From: DATGIQ01 sp035295665
GTDB lineage: Bacteria; Planctomycetota; Planctomycetia; Gemmatales; Gemmataceae
DNA: 6,938 bases
Direction: 5' to 3'
Assembly: GCA_035295665.1 (NCBI GenBank)
Contig: DATGIQ010000154.1
Coordinates: forward strand, 1-6,938
This document shows positions 1 to 4,922 of the stretch, one piece after another (the first letter of the stretch is position 1; the number at the start of each line of letters is the position of its first letter). The position numbers were made by a program, and so were the translations under genes. Under the pieces are notes generated by a model, which saw only the letters and a list, made by a program, of their open reading frames with translations, was not told where the DNA came from and did no database searches.

Positions 1-102
1 GGCTTGCCAGAGCCCTTGGTGGGCATCAACCCACGGGAATTGCTGCGGAAACCGCGTCGGGGCCTGCAGTGCCGGATCACAGTACATCCGCAGCACCTTC
101 AT
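1..102 (-). CDS. possible start of a further gene, cut by the left edge
   Basis: A 34-codon frame starts with ATG at 102 and is open to the window edge. It begins MKVLRMYCDPALQAPTRF and continues with a proline, glutamine and tryptophan-rich stretch. It lies 35 bases after the stop of the preceding gene on the same strand, so it would be the next gene of that cluster. No good Shine-Dalgarno stands before the ATG (the upstream bases read CCTTACCAT), and another ATG in a different frame at 115-117 opens only 12 codons. No family is recognised. The frame is short enough to be open by chance, so this is a weak call. Confidence 0.3.
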   Translation of the reverse strand, partial: MKVLRMYCDPALQAPTRFPQQFPWVDAHQGLWQA

Positions 103-137
103 ATGGTAAGGGCATAGGTTTTCCCGGAAACTACTGT

Positions 138-1247
138 TTAGTCGAGAACATGCCTGTTCCTCCTGTACAACACTAGGGCAATTACGAGTAATGCCGCAGC
201 TGACGCGGCCACGGCCAACGTCCATCTCGTTGTGAATCGCTGTTCCGCGTTCAGTTGCTGGTAGGTTTTCGAATTAAGCTCTTCTGCCGAGATCATTCTT
301 TTCCCGGAATCTTTGAGGATGTAATGTGAAGGGGTTCCGTATCGATCCTTGGAGCGCCGGTCGATAACCCATGTTCCCGACGGAAACTCGATTTCAAATT
401 CTTCCGCCGGTATCGGCTGGTTTATCGTACATTCCACCACGGTGCCACGCACGCTCTTCATTATGCCCCCGTTAAGTTCCTGTATCTTCCAAGCAACCGG
501 AACCCAGATCAAAGCCTCCCTCCGATATTCCTCCCAGTCTATTTGCAAATAGGGCTTGCCTCTTGCGAACATGACCTCCCGAAGTGGAATATACTCTCTT
601 TCAGGATCTAGCCACAGTTCTTTGTAATTTGGGCGCGACATGCCTGTTTCCCTCAGTACAATGCATCTATGTGCGTCAATGATAGCCGATCTAATGGTGG
701 CATAGTTCTTAAGGAGATCCGCTTCACTGAAGTAGCCCCATGACTGGTATCGGAAGGGTCTGAACGGCACCAGCACGGGGCGTAAATTGTAGACATTCAA
801 TCCGGTGATATACTTCTCGTCTCCGATGAATCCTTGCGGGTACTCCTGTATCTGTGCGGGCCGGAACGATTTGTTGATCTCCCCGTTAAACGCCGCCGTT
901 TCCTCCTGCCTTTTCATGTCCATCGTCTGAGTGACCTCCATCGCGTCACTTATTTCCTTCATCTTTTCACCGTCAACACAAAGGACGAAATGCGCGACTG
1001 CCTCCATGGTCTCTGGTGGAAGGACCTGGCCCTTCGGATGTTTCGCCGTTTTAGAGTTTGTTAGCGATCCTTTAACAAACGTTTGGGTTTCCTTCCACTT
1101 AATCTTGAACGCCGCACAGTCACGCTCTCGGGCGCGCCATGCTGCCACTACCTTCCCTTGCACGTTCTCTTCCGCAGCCGAACCAATATGGATAAACAGT
1201 GCAAGGGCCAATAACACAATTGCGCCCGATAGATGCGATCTCTTCAC
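138..1247 (-). CDS. exported hypothetical protein with C-terminal membrane anchor, possible LolA-like fold
   Basis: The 369-residue product has a clear signal peptide: MKR, a hydrophobic core at residues 8-21, and a likely cleavage after GSAA near residue 24. A single membrane helix (about 343-360) is followed by a basic tail, YRRNRH. The protein should therefore be anchored by its C-terminus with most of it outside the membrane. Residues 176-256 (alternating strands, LWLDPEREYIPLR, then WVPVAWKIQE) and the later FPSGTWVIDRR resemble secreted planctomycete proteins with a LolA/outer-membrane-lipoprotein-carrier-like half barrel. That resemblance is from memory and the function is unknown. The start is GTG at 1245-1247. 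It is chosen because it gives the basic N-terminus of the signal peptide and has GGAGGA just upstream. It overlaps the end of the preceding gene by four bases (GTGA), which implies translational coupling with the DUF1573 gene. Confidence 0.75.
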   Translation of the reverse strand: MKRSHLSGAIVLLALALFIHIGSAAEENVQGKVVAAWRARERDCAAFKIKWKETQTFVKGSLTNSKTAKHPKGQVLPPETMEAVAHFVLCVDGEKMKEISDAMEVTQTMDMKRQEETAAFNGEINKSFRPAQIQEYPQGFIGDEKYITGLNVYNLRPVLVPFRPFRYQSWGYFSEADLLKNYATIRSAIIDAHRCIVLRETGMSRPNYKELWLDPEREYIPLREVMFARGKPYLQIDWEEYRREALIWVPVAWKIQELNGGIMKSVRGTVVECTINQPIPAEEFEIEFPSGTWVIDRRSKDRYGTPSHYILKDSGKRMISAEELNSKTYQQLNAEQRFTTRWTLAVAASAAALLVIALVLYRRNRHVLD

Positions 1248-2347
1248 GATTCCTCCGGTCTAGGCGAAAAACCGTAATACTGAACTGTGACAGGGACGAT
1301 GATGGCACGATGAGGTGATTCCACGGATTCGAGGCGACAACTGAGAACGTAGCTCTGCTGTCCAAGCTGGCTAACTCGTTGAACAAGCTGGAATGACACG
1401 CCGTCCTCCCCTGAGTTCGTGTGAACCACTGTTGCATCTGGGCAAGGATTGTCGATTCCCAGCAGGCGAATGTGTTCTCCTGCGCGGGATTGTAGTAATA
1501 CATACTCCGATAATGTGGCGCCGAGTGACGCTGCGCCTAAGGATACCTGCCCGGGGAGTGCCTCCACGTCTTCACGTACCAGCCCTGTGACTACTAACTT
1601 GGGACCGCTCTTTTCATGTCCAGCGTCGTCGGCAATCTTGAGCTGAACCGTATGCTCAAAAGGCCCGGATGGAGAGCGCTCTGGGATGATAAGGTCTAGC
1701 TCATATGTGCCCGGTCCGCGTTTGGTAAGGTTAGTACTTAACAAGAAGGGCGAACTGCTTGTTGCCACGATTGTTGTTGCAGGGACATGAAGGACAATAT
1801 TGATAATTCGGTGTATGTCTGGCCCGCCCTTACGGAGATCCGTCCACAGTTCAACACGGGCGGGGCTGAAAGTAGCGAGCTTCCGAACCTTTGCACCAAA
1901 CGTCCAACCTTGAGGCGGGCTGATCTGGTTAGCCAGCACCGGTATAACACTCACGCACAGGTCGTTTACTCCGTCCACGGGGGGCGGGGGGCCTGCCCCG
2001 GGATTGAGAGTTAGCGACAGGTTTATCTTTCCGCCTGGAGGGATGCGCGCCGACGTGGGTTCTACGCGTAAGCAAGCGCAACTCGATAAGAACTCCGTAA
2101 CGATTACTTCTTTGCTGCTTGTGTTCTCAACGGGTACTAGGCATGTAGAGTCCACTCCTTCCCATACTTCGCCGAGGGACAAAAACTGCTCAGCGACCAC
2201 GAGCGATGATGATGCCTGTACTACCATGTCGCGAGATCTCATGGTCAACCAAAAGACCAGCAGAAAAAGTCCCATCGTGCCCGCGATGAGCGTGAGGCGA
2301 CCTATTCGCGTCTCCCACCACGCTTTGCTGGGGCTGTTGCTTGCCAT
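1244..2347 (-). CDS. membrane-anchored DUF1573 / Ig-like domain protein
   Basis: The 367-residue product has a short cytoplasmic N-terminus, a membrane helix at about 17-35 (LTLIAGTMGLFLLVFWL) and a large extracytoplasmic part. Residues 54-115 look like a DUF1573 domain: LGEVWEG, then VENTSSKEVIV, the signature SSCAC at 88-92, and IPPGGKINLSLTLNP. DUF1573 proteins have an immunoglobulin/ASH-like beta-sandwich and usually carry SCGC at this place, so Cys90 and Cys92 are the conserved pair here. Residues 264-357 look like a second, diverged copy (VSLGAASLGATLSEYVLLQS) that lacks the CxC motif. A middle segment, about 150-260, is also beta-rich. The molecular role of the family is not established. 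The start ATG at 2345-2347 has GGAG about ten bases upstream. The gene follows the MauE-DUF1573 gene after 37 bases and overlaps the next by four, so one transcript is likely. Confidence 0.8.
   Translation of the reverse strand: MASNSPSKAWWETRIGRLTLIAGTMGLFLLVFWLTMRSRDMVVQASSSLVVAEQFLSLGEVWEGVDSTCLVPVENTSSKEVIVTEFLSSCACLRVEPTSARIPPGGKINLSLTLNPGAGPPPPVDGVNDLCVSVIPVLANQISPPQGWTFGAKVRKLATFSPARVELWTDLRKGGPDIHRIINIVLHVPATTIVATSSSPFLLSTNLTKRGPGTYELDLIIPERSPSGPFEHTVQLKIADDAGHEKSGPKLVVTGLVREDVEALPGQVSLGAASLGATLSEYVLLQSRAGEHIRLLGIDNPCPDATVVHTNSGEDGVSFQLVQRVSQLGQQSYVLSCRLESVESPHRAIIVPVTVQYYGFSPRPEES
1248..1256 (-). promoter_or_regulatory. ribosome binding site inside the preceding gene, supports the GTG start
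   Basis: On the minus strand GGAGGAATC immediately precedes GTG at 1245-1247. The GGAGG core is four bases from the start, slightly short but strong. It lies within the last codons of the upstream gene, whose TGA shares three bases with the start codon in a GTGA overlap. Ribosomes ending the first protein could restart directly on the second. Confidence 0.6.
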
Positions 2348-2384
2348 GTGTGTCGCTCTCCAGTGATGGGCTTTCCGATCCTAT

Positions 2385-3308
2385 TCATGGATGTGCCGCT
2401 GCTGCTTCGGACGCGCGATAGACGCGAGCCCGCAGCATGAGCACGAATGCTATTTGCCCGTGCTCGGTCAGTCCCTTGATTGCGATCGCTAGACTACCCA
2501 CAAAATCCTGCTTCTGCGACAAATCCATCATTACATCTCCGGCCAGGAATTGGGCAATGGGAACGGTGCTTCGTTCAAGGTGGATGCTCGCGCACGGACA
2601 GCTCGCCTCGATCGTGGCGATCTTTACGATCGCGCCACTGTCGTTGAGCAAGCGAAATGCTTGCCGCTTCTGACTTCCCTGCGCGATACTGCCAAGATCG
2701 ATTTCCGCGCTAAGGAGATGGTCCTTGGGGGTGCCGGCCAGGCTGAACAATGCCGCCATTGACAGTATGGATAGACCCAGAGCTGCGGGCAACCGCCACC
2801 GGAAGGGAGAAGCCTTTGGGGCCCACATCCACAAGGCGCCTATCGCGGCGACATCAAACCAGACTATGAGCCAGGGACGGATGTGCACCTCCCCAAGGCA
2901 GCCACATGAATCGGCACCATCTATGGCCGATGCAAGCGCCACTGCTGCGAGGCTAGTGAACCAAACCACTGCGATCCAGCGTGTAATTCGACGACAGAGG
3001 CCCGCTACGAGCCAGCAGCCAAACGCGATCTCAAGAGCCGCCGCGACCAGCAAGGCTCGTGGAGCTGCCGATGCAAGGCCCCCGAATGAGTCCGCCAGGA
3101 CTTGTTGTCCCTTGAGAGTGCCCGCCAATGCTAGCACGATGCCCAAAACTACATCGACATGCCTTAGGATCAATCCGGGCGCGGTAAGGATTGGGAAGCG
3201 AACCAGAGAAGGTGGCTTCAGCGGAAATTGCGCGACAAGAGAATCAGGGCGGTCAGCCGGCAAGGTCCCAGTAACGCGGCACGTTTGAAAGGGGGCTTCC
3301 CTGTCCAT
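2385..3308 (-). CDS. MauE/DoxX-like membrane protein fused to a DUF1573-like domain
   Basis: The 307-residue product has two parts. Residues 48-190 hold about five hydrophobic helices (roughly 51-66, 86-104, 109-128, 146-162, 173-191). Between the third and fourth is DSCGCLGEVHIRPW (133-146), the SCGC-G-x-x-x motif placed as in MauE/DoxX-type membrane proteins, a family linked to disulfide handling in methylamine dehydrogenase maturation. Residues 200-295 resemble DUF1573: EIDLGSIAQGSQKRQAFRLLN, then SCPC at 236-239, PIAQFLAGDVMMDLS, and a final strand. The first 45 residues are not recognised, are proline-rich, and may be leader or an over-called start; ATG at 3306-3308 has no convincing ribosome binding site. 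It is the first gene of the cluster. Function is inferred only to the level of an extracytoplasmic redox or surface role; no enzyme activity can be read from it. Confidence 0.75.
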   Translation of the reverse strand: MDREAPFQTCRVTGTLPADRPDSLVAQFPLKPPSLVRFPILTAPGLILRHVDVVLGIVLALAGTLKGQQVLADSFGGLASAAPRALLVAAALEIAFGCWLVAGLCRRITRWIAVVWFTSLAAVALASAIDGADSCGCLGEVHIRPWLIVWFDVAAIGALWMWAPKASPFRWRLPAALGLSILSMAALFSLAGTPKDHLLSAEIDLGSIAQGSQKRQAFRLLNDSGAIVKIATIEASCPCASIHLERSTVPIAQFLAGDVMMDLSQKQDFVGSLAIAIKGLTEHGQIAFVLMLRARVYRASEAAAAHP

Positions 3309-3403
3309 GGCGAACCCCGTGACGTTGTCAGTTCAGGATGAGCGACACGGCTCGCAAATGCACGTTCTCGGCTGCGACTGTGGGAGGCTCTCCCCCCGCC
3401 GCG
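3309..3403. other. upstream region of the DUF1573 cluster
   Basis: These 95 bases separate the orphan frame from the first gene of the cluster and should hold its promoter. I see no convincing -35/-10 pair on the minus strand. A GGGAG-GCT-CTCCC stem (3382-3394) sits just beyond the orphan frame's stop but has no T-run after it on either strand. Confidence 0.3.
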
Positions 3404-3598
3404 CTATTGATTACAGTAAATTGGAACTAAGCAATCGCCGCCCGTCAAGGTGTATTTGACGGAATTCTTCATTTTTCTCGATTTGATAACTGCGCAGGGG
3501 AGGTTGTTCTCCAGCCAATAGAAGGTCGGCCGCACACGCTGATCGCGCGGGCGTTGATTCCCGAAGCCGCTCAAATACGCCACAAACGCATCGAGCAC
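3404..3598 (-). CDS. short hypothetical frame, possibly a 3' gene remnant
   Basis: The frame encodes 64 residues from a GTG at 3596-3598 to TAG, and is open back to a stop at 3635-3637, adding QIGAVELVTTDE. The sequence looks protein-like (LDAFVAYLSGFGNQRP, then PTFYWLENNLPCAVI, TLTGGDCLVPIYCNQ) with three cysteines, and has no membrane segment or signal peptide. There is no ribosome binding site before the GTG. It lies just downstream of a broken small gene and beside an insertion element, so it may be the tail of a larger gene whose front was lost. No family is recognised. Confidence 0.35.
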   Translation of the reverse strand: MLDAFVAYLSGFGNQRPRDQRVRPTFYWLENNLPCAVIKSRKMKNSVKYTLTGGDCLVPIYCNQ

Positions 3599-3638
3599 TT
3601 CGTCCGTGGTGACTAACTCGACCGCGCCGATTTGCTAC

Positions 3639-3903
3639 CTACCCACCCCCTTCCGCTGTCTTCCCCGCGCCCGCGCCGTTCAGCCGCCGCACATGATTGA
3701 AATACGTGGCCCGGCAGCCGCCGCCCCGCTGCACGAACGCCCGCACCTTGTCCATTGTCGTCTGGTAAGCATCACTGGCCAGGATCTCCGCTGCCAGCCG
3801 CGCGGCTGTTGTCCTCTTCCAGCTCCAGCACCTCGGTCCAGACCATGCCGGCGGCCTTCAGCTCGCCGGCGCGCACGTAATAGCGGAAGGACGGCTCGCG
3901 CAT
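3639..3903 (-). pseudogene. small gene of unknown function, broken by a one-base frameshift
   Basis: From ATG at 3901-3903 the frame reads MREPSFRYYVRAGELKAAGM, then VWTEVLELEEDNSRAA, then runs off its frame near 3794 and stops early. If one of the two G (minus strand) at 3794-3795 is removed, the reading continues smoothly as AAEILASDAYQTTMDKVRAF, QRGGGCRATYFNHVRRLNG and a Gly-rich tail to TAG at 3639-3641, giving 87 residues. Both halves have the charged, helical look of a soluble cytoplasmic protein, and the join is natural, so a single-base insertion (or sequencing error) is the simplest reading. The start codon touches the presumed left end of the IS21-type element, so the gene has also lost its own upstream region or is the rest of a longer one. 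I do not recognise the family. Confidence 0.55.
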
Positions 3904-3907
3904 TGGT

Positions 3908-3930
3908 AATCCTTGTCGAAAACGGACCCA
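3908..3930 (+). repeat. IS21 left-end repeat, outer copy
   Basis: The core is CCTTGTCGAAAACGG followed by ACCCA. It matches 22 of 23 bases of the copy at 3943-3965, with A instead of T at 3926. It is probably the outer transposase-binding site of the left end. Confidence 0.75.
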
Positions 3931-3942
3931 GCCCCAGCCAAG

Positions 3943-3965
3943 AATCCTTGTCGAAAACGGTCCCA
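3943..3965 (+). repeat. IS21 left-end repeat, inner copy
   Basis: This is a second copy of the same core, CCTTGTCGAAAACGG followed by TCCCA, exactly 35 bases after the first. Spaced tandem copies at the end are typical of the IS21 family. Confidence 0.75.
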
Positions 3966-3974
3966 CCCTCAACG

Positions 3975-4022
3975 ACCTCCTGTAAGCTGGTACACCACAA
4001 AGGTGTTCAGCTTCAAGGAGGT
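3975..4022 (+). promoter_or_regulatory. hairpin hiding the istA ribosome binding site
   Basis: An inverted repeat gives three stacked helices: ACCTCCT (3975-3981) with AGGAGGT (4016-4022), AAGCTG (3984-3989) with CAGCTT (4008-4013), and ACACC (3992-3996) with GGTGT (4002-4006), closed by the loop ACAAA. That is 18 base pairs with only a 2x2 and a small asymmetric internal loop. The 3' strand of the outer helix is the Shine-Dalgarno of istA (AAGGAGG, six bases before ATG 4028). A transcript entering from outside would therefore fold and hide it. Several insertion sequences use this way of blocking transposase synthesis from neighbouring promoters; that it works here is inference. Confidence 0.6.
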
Positions 4023-4027
4023 GGAGG

Positions 4028-4816
4028 ATGGTCCGAGTGGACGAATATGCACGTATCCGCCGCGCCCGTCGCGTGGACAAGATGAGCATCCGTGAGTTGT
4101 CGCGGCGCTTTCATCATTCCCGCCGCAAGATCCGCGAGATTCTCGGCCAAGCCGAGCCCAAACCGTATCAGCGCCGCCGGCTCTCCTCGATGGTCGATCC
4201 GTTGAAGCCGGTCATCGACGCGATCCTGCATGCCGATGCCGAAGCTCCACCCAAGCAGCGGCACACCGCCGCCAAGATCTTTCGCCGGCTGCAAGCTGAG
4301 TACAACTACGGCGGCAGCTACGACCGCGTGCGGCTGTACATCGCCGCGCAACAGCGTCATGAGCGCCAGACCTTTATTCCCCTGGACCACGACCCGGGCC
4401 AACGCCTGGAGGCTGACTTCGGGCATATCTACGTCGCGTTCCCGGAAGGCCGTCGCCAGGTTCCGGTGTTGCTGTTGACTTGGGCTTACTCGAACTGTCC
4501 GTTTGCCATCGCCCTGCCGAGCGAGCGTACCGAGGCGATCCTGCACGGCATGGTCGAGGGGTTCACCTTCTTTGGCTGCGTGCCACGGGAAGTGTGGTGG
4601 GACAATCCGAAAACGGTGGTGCCGCACATCTTGGTCGGCCGGCAGCGGCAGTTGCACGAGCGTTACCAGGCCCTGAGCAGCCACTACACGTTCGAGCCGC
4701 TATTCTGCCGCGTGCGTCAGCCGCAGGAGAAGCCCCACGTCGAGGGGCGCGTGCGGCACCTGCAACGGGACTGGGCCACGCCGGTGCCGCAGATGCGCGA
4801 TCTAGCCCTGACCTGA
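4028..4816 (+). pseudogene. istA: IS21-family transposase IstA, C-terminally truncated
   Basis: IstA is the DDE transposase of IS21 elements and works with the AAA+ helper IstB. The 262 residues contain an N-terminal helix-turn-helix (about 18-39, MSIRELSRRFHHSRRKIREI) and a DDE core. Its likely acidic residues are Asp130 (LEADFGHIYV), Asp192 (VWWDNPKTVV) and Glu239 (KPHVEGRVRHLQ). Family members run to about 400-500 residues. This one ends right after RDWATPVPQMRDL with two foreign residues and TGA, so the C-terminal part is missing, and so is istB. The start ATG is backed by AAGGAGG six bases upstream. The gene converges on the pyruvate carboxylase gene. The triad is intact, but loss of the C-terminus and partner makes a working transposase unlikely; the fragment might still bind the ends and act as an inhibitor. 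Confidence 0.88.
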
Positions 4817-4922
4817 GAATTTCCACGTCCTCAGGCATTCGCGCCTCGATTGATCGGGTACCATCTCGCTAAGACAGCCAACTGAGCGACGCCGGATAGG
4901 CGGCCTCGCGACAATCGCTCTC
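4817..4922. other. region between two convergent genes
   Basis: These 106 bases lie between the ends of istA and the carboxylase. No gene is seen. The distal part has an imperfect inverted repeat, GAGCGA (4884-4889) with TCGCTC (4915-4920), enclosing CGCC-GGATA-GGCG (4890-4902). It abuts the carboxylase stop codon and could be a weak transcript end, but it has no T-run. Confidence 0.3.

Larger units (their letters stand above)
3904..4805 (+). mobile_element. partial IS21-family insertion sequence: left end plus 5' part of istA
   Basis: The element is defined by an IS21-type transposase and, ahead of it, two direct copies of a terminal-type repeat. IS21-family ends typically carry several such copies used for transposase binding. 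The left boundary is set at TGGTAATCC (3904), because the element should start with TG; a start at the TG of 3914 is also possible. The right boundary is set where the transposase loses resemblance to the family, near 4801-4806. No inverted copy of the repeat is present downstream and there is no istB, so the right half is missing. The element cannot move by itself. Confidence 0.75.

Noticed and set aside
2725..3288. 187-residue plus-strand frame opposite the MauE-DUF1573 gene
   Set aside because: It is rich in Arg, Ala, Pro and Ser with no motif, and lies fully antisense to a gene with recognisable membrane helices and a CxC motif.
3382..3394. GGGAG-GCT-CTCCC stem as a terminator of the orphan frame
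   Set aside because: Only five base pairs and no T-run on either strand.
3908..3965. The two repeats as the start of a CRISPR array
   Set aside because: Only two copies, a 12-base gap, no cas genes, and a direct explanation as IS21 end repeats.
3680..4000. 106-residue minus-strand frame across the IS end and small gene
   Set aside because: It reads through the transposase leader and end repeats in a frame that gives Arg/Gly-rich sequence over the small gene; the MREPSFRYYV frame and its shifted continuation are far more protein-like.
4013..4684. 223-residue minus-strand frame opposite istA
   Set aside because: The plus strand encodes a recognisable IS21 transposase with its DDE residues; the antisense frame has no family features and is open because of high GC codon bias.
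4884..4920. Inverted repeat GAGCGA/TCGCTC after the carboxylase as a rho-independent terminator
   Set aside because: The inner pairing is short, the arms are separated by an imperfect interior, and no T-run follows on the minus strand.
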